From Paraneptunicella aestuarii (GTDB taxonomy: Bacteria > Pseudomonadota > Gammaproteobacteria > Enterobacterales > Alteromonadaceae): a DNA stretch of 64,000 nucleotides. The notes beneath the pieces are model-generated. The model searched no databases. It worked only from the letters and a program-made list of their open reading frames with translations, and was not told the origin of the DNA. Positions 50,101 through 57,947 of the stretch are shown piece after piece; the first letter of the stretch is position 1, and the number at the start of each line of letters is the position of its first letter. Made by a program: the position numbers and the translations under genes. The stretch spans positions 2,108,001 through 2,172,000 of the forward strand of contig NZ_CP074570.1 in NCBI RefSeq assembly GCF_019900845.1, written 5' to 3'.

Positions 50101-50355
50101 GTGTTTCAAGCCTTTAGTGGTAAAAAGCTCAAAGAAATGCGCAAAGAATCAGGCTTTACCCAAGCCGAACTAGCATCGCGCTTGGGTATAAGTCGAGAGA
50201 CGGTCATTGCTATAGAAAAAGAGCACCCAGGGACTATCGATTCTCTATCTGTTGGCACACTGAAGAAGTGGTGGAAGGTGTGCAATCAAAGAATATCTCA
50301 GCAGTCTCGGAATGACTTTGTTGAGTATCTTAAAAAATTTCTAAATATCGCATAA
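50101..50355 (+). CDS. Second XRE-type DNA-binding protein (module 1)
   Basis: This 84-residue HTH_3 protein has a textbook HTH at residues 9-35 (LKEMRKESGFTQAELASRLG, SRETVIAIEK) and a C-terminal basic tail. It is not close to the 86-residue XRE pair. The GTG start has an AGGGG site. It precedes the membrane protein gene by 17 bp and is probably co-transcribed with it. It could control the AGGT...ACCT-type sites seen in module 2. Confidence 0.82.
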   Translation: MFQAFSGKKLKEMRKESGFTQAELASRLGISRETVIAIEKEHPGTIDSLSVGTLKKWWKVCNQRISQQSRNDFVEYLKKFLNIA

Positions 50356-50372
50356 CCTAGACAGATCAAAAG

Positions 50373-51098
50373 TTGTATTCATTAATCACTCCTAATATAA
50401 GTAAAAAAATAGCGTTTATTGCTGGCCTTATTGCCTGTTGTATTGGTGTATTCACTTTTGGAAAAGCGTTATGGTTTGACAGAATTTACCTGGTCTTACT
50501 GCTTCTCGCTTCGGCATATAGCTACCATATTGATAAGAATATATTTGGCATTTTCGTTATATTGTCCTTGGAGCGTGTGTTTGAAGAAAGTATCTATTTG
50601 TTAGCCAAAGATACATGGACTTTTAAAATTCTTGTTGTCGTCCTCTGTACCGGAGCATGTTATAAACTACGCTATGATAGAATGATATGGGTTGCAGCTG
50701 GTGCTTTATCGTCAGTTATTGCAGCGGATATATATTGGTATTTGATTGATTATCCCGCCCCTAAGATCTATTGGAGTCTGGTTATTTTATTTCAAAGTTT
50801 GATGGTCAGACATTTCATATTTTTTCGCCCTGCTATTATGGAGCGCCATTTTCCCGAATGGAGGGAGATACGATGGATTAATAGTGATTGGCAAATATAT
50901 CAGCTGATGATGGTCTTTGTAGTAATGGAATTATTATTTCTAGGAGAGTATTACGTGAGGCACATCTTTGGGTATACAAATGTCCTGGTAGTTTTTACTT
51001 TGTACCCTTATGCAGCTCACACGGTAGCTAGTATTATCATCTGGATTATTCTTAGTGAAACGATTCGTATGACCCGTGATCGTTATTTAATGGCGTAA
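50373..51098 (+). CDS. Polytopic membrane protein of unknown function (module 1)
   Basis: This 241-residue protein has about seven hydrophobic segments (for example around residues 12-30, 38-55, 60-75, 85-102, 104-125, 132-150, 178-198, 205-230). I recognise no family. The C-terminal part (NSDWQ, EYYVRHIFGY, ..LYPYAAH..) resembles the corresponding part of the protein at 53363, suggesting distant paralogy. The TTG start has a weak ribosome site. It lies between an XRE gene and a small exported protein, so a role in sensing or handling that protein is possible but unproven. Confidence 0.7.
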   Translation: MYSLITPNISKKIAFIAGLIACCIGVFTFGKALWFDRIYLVLLLLASAYSYHIDKNIFGIFVILSLERVFEESIYLLAKDTWTFKILVVVLCTGACYKLRYDRMIWVAAGALSSVIAADIYWYLIDYPAPKIYWSLVILFQSLMVRHFIFFRPAIMERHFPEWREIRWINSDWQIYQLMMVFVVMELLFLGEYYVRHIFGYTNVLVVFTLYPYAAHTVASIIIWIILSETIRMTRDRYLMA

Positions 51099-51154
51099 AT
51101 TTCCTTTGTTTTTCTTAACGTTATAAAAATCGTAATATTTTTTGATAATAATGG

Positions 51155-51172
51155 TGTGGATTCTAGTCCACA
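51155..51172. promoter_or_regulatory. Palindromic operator 1 before small exported protein 1
   Basis: TGTGGATTCTAGTCCACA is perfect in its 6-bp arms and shares the GTGGA-N6-TCCAC layout with the site before the first XRE gene. Confidence 0.7.
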
Positions 51173-51186
51173 TTTTTGTCTATTTA

Positions 51187-51204
51187 TGTGTAATGCAATC
51201 CACA
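51187..51204. promoter_or_regulatory. Palindromic operator 2 before small exported protein 1
   Basis: TGTGTAATGCAATCCACA keeps the same layout with one arm mismatch. Its centre is 32 bp from that of operator 1, about three helical turns, which would place two dimers on one face. It ends 28 bp before the start codon. Confidence 0.6.
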
Positions 51205-51232
51205 TTGTCTAAATTGTTACGAGGATATAACC

Positions 51233-51436
51233 ATGAAAAATACAAATACAACAGTCAAGGTAATTTTGGTTTCTGGCCTTTTATTAAGTGCTAATGCGTT
51301 CGCTGGTGGTGGTAAAACTGGGGATCCTGAAACTACAAGCCAAGTACCAGTGTTAACAACAACTACTACCACTACAGTTTCTACTTCTTCTACAGATGGC
51401 TTCTGGAAGTCTTTGTTCTCTAGCTTAAGTTTATAA
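51233..51436 (+). CDS. Small exported Gly/Thr-rich protein (module 1)
   Basis: This 67-residue protein has a clear Sec signal peptide (VKVILVSGLLLSANAFA, cleavage after residue 24). The mature 43 residues start GGGKTGDPE, pass a Thr tract (LTTTTTTTVSTSST) and end with an amphipathic DGFWKSLFSSLSL. It has no cysteine. A GAGGA site precedes the ATG and a strong terminator follows. The GDP motif recurs twice in the protein at 54182. I recognise no family. Confidence 0.72.
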   Translation: MKNTNTTVKVILVSGLLLSANAFAGGGKTGDPETTSQVPVLTTTTTTTVSTSSTDGFWKSLFSSLSL

Positions 51437-51465
51437 TTAATAAGAATAAAATGACCGATTTATAA

Positions 51466-51498
51466 AACCCCCGGTTTCTGCTCCGGGGGTTAGTCCTT
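51466..51498 (+). terminator. Terminator after small exported protein 1
   Basis: AACCCCCGG / CCGGGGGTT is a 9-bp GC-rich stem with an 8-base loop followed by AGTCCTTTT. Confidence 0.85.
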
Positions 51499-51639
51499 TT
51501 AAAGAGCCCATTTTTTCTTTCCGCATGTATATCTCTCAGTTTCCCCAAACATTTTTGTATGTTTTTCCCTTAATCATGAAATAATCTTGTTAATAGTGCT
51601 TTCTAGCATCCTATTAGTAATTCCTGCGGAACAATTAAG

Positions 51640-52257
51640 ATGAATCTAGTTGAATTTGTGAGCGGTATTGAAAAATCTCTTAAGAGGTTAAACATAGCTG
51701 ACGGTATTGCTCCTCTATTGATGAGGTTGTATTTGGCACCAGTATTAATCCAGGCTGGATGGAATAAATATGTAAGCTTTTCAAGTACCGTTGACTGGTT
51801 TGGCAATAATGAGTGGGGCTTGGGGTTGCCTTTTCCTGCTTTTATGGCTGTTTTAGCTATTGCTACCGAGTTTATTGGAGGCTTTCTTATTCTACTGGGG
51901 CTTGCAACCAGGCTAATATCCATACCGCTAATGATTACAATGTTGGTAGCTGCATGTTCTGTTCATTGGGAAAATGGATGGCCTGCAATTGCTGATTCTA
52001 GTAGCTGGTTGTCAAATGGTACTTTGTTTTTAAATGAATCGGTTATGGAAGCTCCTCAAAAACTTGAGGCTGCAAGATCCATATTAATGGAACATGGTCA
52101 TTACAATTGGCTGACCAGCAGTGGAAATTTTGTTGTGCTTAATAATGGTATTGAGTTTGCCATGACATACTTCATCATGTTGTTGTCTCTGTTTTTTACT
52201 GGTGGTGGTCGATATACCAGTGTGGATTACTTTTTGGGCAAACGCTTCTTATCTTGA
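51640..52257 (+). CDS. DoxX-family membrane protein
   Basis: This 205-residue DoxX-like protein has four to five membrane segments, with the family blocks LYLAPVLIQAGWNKY, LPFPAFMAVLAIATEFIGG and LGLATRLISIPLMITMLVA. The long loop with HWENGWPAIAD resembles the HvfX-type subgroup. DoxX proteins are inner-membrane proteins of uncertain role, sometimes linked to redox or to small-peptide operons. It has its own upstream region and lies between the two XRE modules. Confidence 0.82.
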   Translation: MNLVEFVSGIEKSLKRLNIADGIAPLLMRLYLAPVLIQAGWNKYVSFSSTVDWFGNNEWGLGLPFPAFMAVLAIATEFIGGFLILLGLATRLISIPLMITMLVAACSVHWENGWPAIADSSSWLSNGTLFLNESVMEAPQKLEAARSILMEHGHYNWLTSSGNFVVLNNGIEFAMTYFIMLLSLFFTGGGRYTSVDYFLGKRFLS

Positions 52258-52359
52258 TATTAGTGGTATAACATACCGCCCTTAATGATATGGAAGCTTC
52301 TTTAGTTGCGCTCAAGCTAAATTGCACTCATTTTTCAGGAGCCTGAGGAGTTATTAATT

Positions 52360-52911
52360 ATGGATGCGTTGGATTTATTGCTGAATCGTCGCTCTAATGG
52401 TCGGTTAAAAGAGCCTGCGCCAGATGCTAAATCGTTGCAAAATATACTTGATGCAGCTTTACGTGTTCCTGATCATGCTGGATTAACGCCTTGGCGATTT
52501 ATTGTTTGTACCGGTGAAGGGTTGGATAGACTGGGTTCTTTATTTCAGGAAGCTGCCAGATATCATGAAATGTCTCAGGCTGATATTGAACGTGCAAGCT
52601 CATTACCTACCAGAGCACCCATGGTGATTATTGCTATTATGACTTACTCTGAGCACCCTAAAGTCCCTAGAGTTGAACAAATAGCTTCAGCTGCCTGCAC
52701 TGTGCAAGCAATGCAAATGACTGCTGTTGCTCAGTCTTTTTCAGGAATCTGGCGAACAGGAGTATATGCGCAAAGCGAGTTTGTAAAACAGTCTCTAGGT
52801 TTGAATCAAGATGATGAAATTTTAGGATTTTTGTACTTGGGAACGCCTGTATCTTCACTTCCTGAAAAAACAGGAAAAAACCATGATGGGTATGTTGAAT
52901 ATTGGCGTTAA
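52360..52911 (+). CDS. ydjA: Nitroreductase family protein, YdjA-like
   Basis: This 183-residue FMN-dependent nitroreductase fold protein resembles E. coli YdjA (MDALDLLLNRRS, DHAGLTPWRFIV, VPRVEQIASAACTVQAMQM, GIWRTG, GFLYLGTP). The natural substrate is unknown. GAGGAG lies upstream. In E. coli ydjA is adjacent to sppA, which here is 5 kb away on the other side of fadH and module 1. Confidence 0.87.
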   Translation: MDALDLLLNRRSNGRLKEPAPDAKSLQNILDAALRVPDHAGLTPWRFIVCTGEGLDRLGSLFQEAARYHEMSQADIERASSLPTRAPMVIIAIMTYSEHPKVPRVEQIASAACTVQAMQMTAVAQSFSGIWRTGVYAQSEFVKQSLGLNQDDEILGFLYLGTPVSSLPEKTGKNHDGYVEYWR

Positions 52912-53066
52912 AATTGGCTGAGGAGTTGTTGCCATATAAGTGTATGTGTTTTTGGTATACGTAGCTATTGGTGAGAAAATATTTGGACAGAATGTGGTGG
53001 TCAGGTTAAATTACCCGCAATTTTCGTACAAATATAAAAAATATTTTAAATAAGACGAAATTATTT

Positions 53067-53106
53067 AGGTTATAAATATTACCTGTTGGTACTTTTTTGC
53101 TATAAT
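53067..53106 (+). promoter_or_regulatory. Promoter and inverted repeat before the module 2 XRE gene
   Basis: AGGTTATAAATATTACCT (53067-53084) is an inverted repeat with AGGT/ACCT arms. Its right half TTACCT serves as a -35-like box 16 bp before a perfect TATAAT (53101-53106). A related GGTTAAATTACC lies at about 53004-53015. The overlap suggests repression of this promoter. Confidence 0.5.
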
Positions 53107-53139
53107 CGCGGACAGTTTTAATGCAAAGGTATAATCAAA

Positions 53140-53400
53140 ATGTTTATCACAGGTAAAGATTTAAGAAGAATGCGTCGTAAAGCTGGTATGACAACTATGC
53201 AGATGGCTAAGTTGGCTGGAGTTAAGACTCGTAAAACTTATGAAAATTGGGAAAAAGATATTGGTGCCCCCAGCATGAATCAATTTTTGGCGATGGCTAT
53301 CGGATGCCAGTTTAATGCCATGAAATTGGTTACTATGTATTTGGAGCGCCGTACACTTGAAGATGAAGTCAATCTTAGCGAAGCTCACCTCAAAAGTTAA
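53140..53400 (+). CDS. XRE-type small DNA-binding protein (module 2)
   Basis: This 86-residue protein is a close paralogue of the one at 49744. It has the same length, the same MFI-G-DLR-MR start, an identical recognition helix (KTRKTYENWEK) and the GAPSMNQ-LAMA block. Differences concentrate in the C-terminal third. It overlaps the next gene, a membrane protein, by about 38 bp, so the two are coupled. It is the first gene of module 2. Confidence 0.85.
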   Translation: MFITGKDLRRMRRKAGMTTMQMAKLAGVKTRKTYENWEKDIGAPSMNQFLAMAIGCQFNAMKLVTMYLERRTLEDEVNLSEAHLKS

Positions 53401-54013
53401 CTTGGTATCGGCTCTGGGTTACCTAGTGATTGCGGCCTTGGCGGTCGCATTCATAGAGACTCCAGGCAAATTTATGCTGGTTTTTTTGTTAGCCTGCATA
53501 TTTCTTATTTTTCAAAACCGACATTTTGTTAATATCGTATCCCTTTTATCCATACTACTTATTGTTAAGGCATCTGAATTAGCAATATTAGAGTTAGTCA
53601 GGGACACCAAAAACAACTACATTATATTCTCTTCTTTTTTCCTTGTAGATATCCCCGCAATTATTTTGATTGCCCTAAGAACCCCTCTTTGTCGAATGAT
53701 AGAATTTAAGGCTAGGGGGCAATTAGATGATCCTGATAAGTATGTTGTGACTAACGCCGACTTAATCGTTGGGAAAATTTACATCACATACTGTATTATT
53801 AATCTGTTAGCCTTGTTGGAACATTCATTACGTCATCTTGATCATTTTGGTTTTCCTAAGGATGCATCCTATACAGTATATCTTTATGAGAATTTCAGAT
53901 TGATTTGGGGGCACTATGAACTGGTTAAGCATTCTCTTAATATCGTTGAGTTCATGGCTGTGTTTTCCACCATATCAAATTACATGCGTAGCGAAAGAAT
54001 GTTGAAAGCCTAG
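53363..54013 (+). CDS. Polytopic membrane protein of unknown function (module 2)
   Basis: This protein of about 216 residues has six hydrophobic segments (SALGYLVIAALAVAFIE, FMLVFLLACIFLIF, IVSLLSILLIV, FFLVDIPAIILIAL, IYITYCIINLLALLEH, IVEFMAVFSTIS). Its C-terminal part shares N-[AS]-D, E-x3-RH-[IL] and LY spacing with the protein at 50373. No known family is evident. The start is uncertain: ATG 53363 inside the XRE gene, or TTG 53402 just after it. Confidence 0.65.
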   Translation: MKSILAKLTSKVNLVSALGYLVIAALAVAFIETPGKFMLVFLLACIFLIFQNRHFVNIVSLLSILLIVKASELAILELVRDTKNNYIIFSSFFLVDIPAIILIALRTPLCRMIEFKARGQLDDPDKYVVTNADLIVGKIYITYCIINLLALLEHSLRHLDHFGFPKDASYTVYLYENFRLIWGHYELVKHSLNIVEFMAVFSTISNYMRSERMLKA

Positions 54014-54137
54014 AGTGTTTTTATCATGAACATTGCTTCCAGCCTGAAAGTAAGCGCCTTTAGAGGCATTCTTATTGCCCTTCAAAGAATAATTTTCATG
54101 AGTAGTATTTTTCAATAAAAGTGGCATAATGGAAATT

Positions 54138-54158
54138 GAGGTGTAAAAAAATTACCTC
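54138..54158. promoter_or_regulatory. Inverted repeat before small exported protein 2
   Basis: GAGGT and ACCTC arms surround 11 AT-only-like bases (GTAAAAAAATT), 24 bp before the start. It shares AGGT...TTACCT halves with the site before the module 2 XRE gene but the spacing is one base longer. A CATAAT box lies just upstream at 54125-54130. Confidence 0.45.
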
Positions 54159-54181
54159 TCTAATAGTGTCAGGAGGAACTC

Positions 54182-54421
54182 ATGAAATATATAAATAAAA
54201 ATGTTCTGTCAGCCGTTGTTCTTACCGCTTCTCTATCTCTACCCGTACATGCTAGTGAAAGCGATATTACTTTAAGTGTTGAAAACCTTTTAAATCAATT
54301 GATTAACTCTGCATCAAAAGAATTTGTTGCAAGCTCTGGTGGTACTAAAGGCGATCCTATTAATGGGGGAGGAGGAAGTACAACCTCATCAGGCGGTACA
54401 AAAGGCGATCCTTTGGAGTAA
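54182..54421 (+). CDS. Small exported Gly-rich protein with repeated GDP motif (module 2)
   Basis: This 79-residue protein has a Sec signal peptide (VLSAVVLTASLSLPVHA, cleavage after about residue 24). The mature part is a short helix (LSVENLLNQLINSASKEF) followed by two copies of SSGGTKGDP separated by a Gly/Ser/Thr linker, ending right after the second copy. It has no cysteine. GGAGGAACTC precedes the ATG. It corresponds in position and motif to the protein at 51233. Confidence 0.72.
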   Translation: MKYINKNVLSAVVLTASLSLPVHASESDITLSVENLLNQLINSASKEFVASSGGTKGDPINGGGGSTTSSGGTKGDPLE

Positions 54422-54441
54422 ATCTATAATAGATTAAGTAG

Positions 54442-54463
54442 AGCCAGTAAATACTGGCTTTTT
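54442..54463 (+). terminator. Terminator after small exported protein 2
   Basis: AGCCAGTA / TACTGGCT is a perfect 8-bp stem with a 2-base centre, followed by TTTTTAATTT. Confidence 0.85.
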
Positions 54464-55308
54464 AATTTATGTGAAATTGAATTTTTATTTATGAGAATGG
54501 TAAGTTCTTCATAAAACGTTTCACCATAAATTAATTTCTTATGATTTTTCCCGTCGATGTTATTGCTTAGATGACTATCGAATCCATATTTTTTAACACC
54601 TTATACGTTTTAGTTTATTTCTATCAAACCTTGTAAAAATCACTTATTGGCATTAAATATTGGATTACATTTTGCTTACCAATGTTAATAAAATGTTATC
54701 CCATTGACCTTGCATCCCAAAAAAAGTAGTCTGGTCAGTCCTGTATATATGTTTTTATAAAACTTCAATAAAATCAAAAATATTCACAAAAGTAATAATA
54801 TATAACTGAATTGTTTTTGTGTTTCTTGCCTAATTGATCAACCATCGTTGCGTCATCTGGATGTAACAAATATTAAATGTTAATTACAAATAATTACATT
54901 GTTTGCACTCAGAGTCGTTTGTTCAGGTTCTACAAATCAGCGTTGTAAGCAACCTAAACATTTGGATATAAGCAACTAGGTGTTCTCTTTTTTCATCTCA
55001 AATTAACTCGTTTTGGAAGACGCAACTACCAAGCGTTTACTGAAGACTAAGTAGTTAAATGAAGTACAACCATGCGTTTGCATGGTTTGTTATTTATTAG
55101 TGATGTTAATTGAATATGGCGTTGTGAATTTGTGGATTGAATTCCGCTTTTGTTGAATTTATGAAGCAAGGACGTTGGAGCAGTCCCAAGAGTAAGTTAA
55201 AGAGTTTGTTGTACTTTGACTTTGTGTTTAGGGGCATATGAAAGGTAAAGAAAACAGAAATACAAGCCTTTACATATGCATAAGACGTTAGTCTTGAAGG
55301 AAAATATA
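54464..55308. other. Long AT-rich region upstream of the S8 protease gene
   Basis: I find no convincing gene in these 845 bp. A hairpin AACCATGC-GTTT-GCATGGTT (55068-55087) followed by TGTTATTTATT could end a small RNA or leader transcript. A GTGGA-N6-TCCGC site is at 55132-55147. The length suggests complex control of the protease or an undetected RNA. Confidence 0.5.
55132..55147. promoter_or_regulatory. Palindromic operator-like site before the S8 protease
   Basis: GTGGATTGAATTCCGC has the same layout as the GTGGA-N6-TCCAC sites of module 1, with one mismatch in the right arm. It lies 162 bp before the protease start codon. Confidence 0.45.
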
Positions 55309-57747
55309 ATGAATACCAAATTCGTCAAGCTAAGTGCGATTTCTATCGCAATCATGGGGAGCACTTTAGGTGCTCACGCTGCAGAGCTGAAGGCTGTAGC
55401 AACTCCTGCCAATGCAAATGAAACTGTAGTATCAGCTAAAGATTTTTCTAGCTGGTATGCAGAGCAGCATCGTGAGAAATATGCTGCTGTTACTGATCAG
55501 TTTATCGTTCGTTTAAATTCTGATACTGCCCTGAAGCAACTTCAGTTGATGGCTCTTGGAGCTGACTCTTCTTCTTTGGCTTCCGCTAAAGCGGGTCAAT
55601 CAGCTAAAGAAATCATGCGCTCATTGAGTGATAGTGCTGGTTTGCAGCTTGAGTTTGTGAAAGCAACTAAAGCGGGTGAAGCATTGATGAAGATTTCTTC
55701 AGAGAAATCTCTAACTGAAATGAACTTCATTGCTAGAGCGTTGCAAGGTAACCAAAATGTTGCCAGTGCAGAAGCTGACCCTCGCCGTTATCCTATGGCT
55801 CAAAACTCTCCTTGGGGTTTAGCAAGCGTTCAAGCTAACCAGTTGTCTGACGCGGGTGCTTCAAATACGACAGTATGTATCATCGACTCTGGTTATGACG
55901 GTGGTCATCCGGATCTACCAACTGCAACTGGTACTAACGACAGTGGTACTGGTAGCTGGAACGTAGCAGGTGGATCTCACGGTAGCCACGTTGCCGGTAC
56001 TATTGCTGCAATGAACAACTCTTACGGTGTTCAAGGCATTTTACCTAACTCAAATGTTAATTTGCATATCGTTAAAGTATTTAACGAAAGCGGTTGGGCA
56101 TACAGCAGTGACCTGGTTAATGCTGTTCAAAAATGTCAAACAGCAGGTGCTGACGTAGTAAACATGTCTTTGGGTGGTTCTGGTTCAAGCACATCTGAAA
56201 GCAACGGTTTACAAGCTATCTATAATGCCAATGTATTGTTGATTGCTGCTGCTGGTAACGACGGTGACGCAACTCACTCATATCCTGCTTCTTATGATTC
56301 AGTTGTATCTGTTGCTGCTGTTGATGAAACTGGCTTGCATGCTGAGTTCTCACAGTACACTAGCCAAGTTGAATTATCGGGCCCAGGTGAAGCAATTCTG
56401 TCTACTGTTGCTGGCGATGGACGTCAAGGTTTCATTACTTACGGTGCAACTTCTTTAGGTGATGATCGTGTTCTTCCACAAGGTCGTTATACGCCAAGTG
56501 GTACAAGCTACGTTTCTAATAACGTAAATGGTACTGCAACGGGGACTTTGGCAGTTTGTAGCCGTTCTGGCAGCACCTATTCTTGTGGTGACATGACTGG
56601 CAAAATCTGTATTGCTGAGCGTAATGCTAACCAGGCTGGCAGCAGCTACACTGAGATCGACAACGGTGCAGAAGCGTGTGCGAATGCTGGTGCTGAAGGT
56701 GTAATCATCTACAGTAATAGTGCTCGCCCTGGGCTTCAAAACCCATTCCTTGTTGATGCTAACAGCGTAATGACTATGCCAACAGTTTCTGTTAACAGAA
56801 CTACTGGTCAACAGTTGGTTGCAGCCGCTGGTACTTCTGCGACTCTGCAAGTTCAAGGTAACACTGACTATGCATATTACAACGGTACGTCAATGGCTAC
56901 GCCACACGTTACTGGTGTTGCTGCATTGGCATGGAGTGTAAACCCAACTTGTACTGCTGCTGAAGTTCGTAATGCACTTAAGCAAACAGCGTTGGATTTG
57001 AATGCTGCTGGTCGTGATAACTACACTGGTTATGGTTTGGTACAGGCTAAAGCGGCTTCTGACTACATGGCAGCTAACTGTGGCAGCGGCGGCGGTTCAG
57101 GCGGCGGCACAGGTGATGGTGCTTTAACTAAAGGCCAAGCTGAAACTGGCTTGACTGGTACTTCCAAGTCTTCACAGTATTTCACTATCGACGTACCTGC
57201 TGGCGCAACTGACCTGACATTCAACCTGTCTGGTGGTACTGGTGACGCTGACTTGTATGTTAGCTTTGGTTCACAACCTTCTACCAGCACTTACGATTGT
57301 CGTTCATGGGCAAGTGGCAACAATGAAAGCTGTTCTTTCGCTACTCCATCTGCAGGTACTTACCATGTATTGGTTCATGCATACAGCGCATTCAGCGGTG
57401 CTTCTCTGGTAGCTGACTATACTGCAGCTTCTGGTGGTGGTTCTACTGGTGGCAGTGCAACTGAAACTAACTTGTCTGCTGCTAAAAATGCATGGTTGAA
57501 CTACACATTGGATATTCCTACTGGTATGTCAACACTGGATGTAAGTATCACTGGTGGTACTGGTGACGCTGACTTGTACGTTCGTTACGGTACTGCGCCA
57601 ACTACTAGCACTTATGACTGCCGTCCATACAAGTCGGGTAATGAAGAGACTTGCTCTTTCACTAACCCAACTTCTGGTACTTGGCACTTAGGTGTTAGAG
57701 CTTACTCTGCATTCTCTGGTGTTACGTTGAATGCTACTTACCAGTAA
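55309..57747 (+). CDS. Secreted subtilisin-like serine protease with PA and two PPC domains
   Basis: This 812-residue S8 protease has a signal peptide (residues 1 to about 25), an inhibitor-like propeptide (to about 160), and a catalytic domain with Asp193 (IIDSGYD), His224 (GSHGSHVAGT), the oxyanion Asn in AAAGNDGD and Ser528 (NGTSMATPHVTG). A PA domain is inserted at about residues 390-515. Two PPC domains at the C terminus each contain GGTGDADLYV and are joined by Gly/Ser linkers. It should be secreted. I chose ATG 55309 with a GAAGGAAA site because the signal peptide then starts correctly. Confidence 0.92.
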   Translation: MNTKFVKLSAISIAIMGSTLGAHAAELKAVATPANANETVVSAKDFSSWYAEQHREKYAAVTDQFIVRLNSDTALKQLQLMALGADSSSLASAKAGQSAKEIMRSLSDSAGLQLEFVKATKAGEALMKISSEKSLTEMNFIARALQGNQNVASAEADPRRYPMAQNSPWGLASVQANQLSDAGASNTTVCIIDSGYDGGHPDLPTATGTNDSGTGSWNVAGGSHGSHVAGTIAAMNNSYGVQGILPNSNVNLHIVKVFNESGWAYSSDLVNAVQKCQTAGADVVNMSLGGSGSSTSESNGLQAIYNANVLLIAAAGNDGDATHSYPASYDSVVSVAAVDETGLHAEFSQYTSQVELSGPGEAILSTVAGDGRQGFITYGATSLGDDRVLPQGRYTPSGTSYVSNNVNGTATGTLAVCSRSGSTYSCGDMTGKICIAERNANQAGSSYTEIDNGAEACANAGAEGVIIYSNSARPGLQNPFLVDANSVMTMPTVSVNRTTGQQLVAAAGTSATLQVQGNTDYAYYNGTSMATPHVTGVAALAWSVNPTCTAAEVRNALKQTALDLNAAGRDNYTGYGLVQAKAASDYMAANCGSGGGSGGGTGDGALTKGQAETGLTGTSKSSQYFTIDVPAGATDLTFNLSGGTGDADLYVSFGSQPSTSTYDCRSWASGNNESCSFATPSAGTYHVLVHAYSAFSGASLVADYTAASGGGSTGGSATETNLSAAKNAWLNYTLDIPTGMSTLDVSITGGTGDADLYVRYGTAPTTSTYDCRPYKSGNEETCSFTNPTSGTWHLGVRAYSAFSGVTLNATYQ

Positions 57748-57797
57748 TGTTTAAATCAAAGCCAGTCATTTGATTGGCTTTGAATTGCATTTCTTAC

Positions 57798-57829
57798 AAA
57801 AGGCCAAATTTTATATTTGGCCTTTTTCT
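57798..57829 (+). terminator. Protease gene terminator
   Basis: AAAAGGCCAAAT / ATTTGGCCTTTT is a 12-bp stem with a 5-base loop and continuing T residues. A second hairpin (CAAAGCCA / TGGCTTTG) lies just upstream at about 57758-57782. Confidence 0.92.
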
Positions 57830-57890
57830 TTGCCTGGTCAGGAAAATTCACTGTTAAATAATGAACGCTTCGGACACAGGAGCAGAAACA

Positions 57891-57919
57891 AAAAAGCACT
57901 TCATGAAGAAGCGCTTTTT
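57891..57919 (-). terminator. Thioesterase gene terminator
   Basis: AAAAAGCGCTTC / GAAGTGCTTTTT (minus strand, one G-T pair) closes a 5-base loop and ends in T residues, 28 bp after the stop. Confidence 0.8.
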
Positions 57920-57947
57920 AATCTTGATATCTGTGAGTTGAACTTGA

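Noticed and set aside
50101..51098. Toxin-antitoxin pair (XRE antitoxin with membrane toxin)
   Set aside because: The membrane protein is large, with about seven segments, unlike known small membrane toxins, and the order and paralogy fit a regulator-membrane protein module better.
51233..52257. Bufferin/Hvf-type RiPP operon (small exported protein next to DoxX)
   Set aside because: The small protein has no cysteines, the DUF692-type and DNA-binding partner genes (HvfB/HvfC) are absent, and a strong terminator separates it from doxX.
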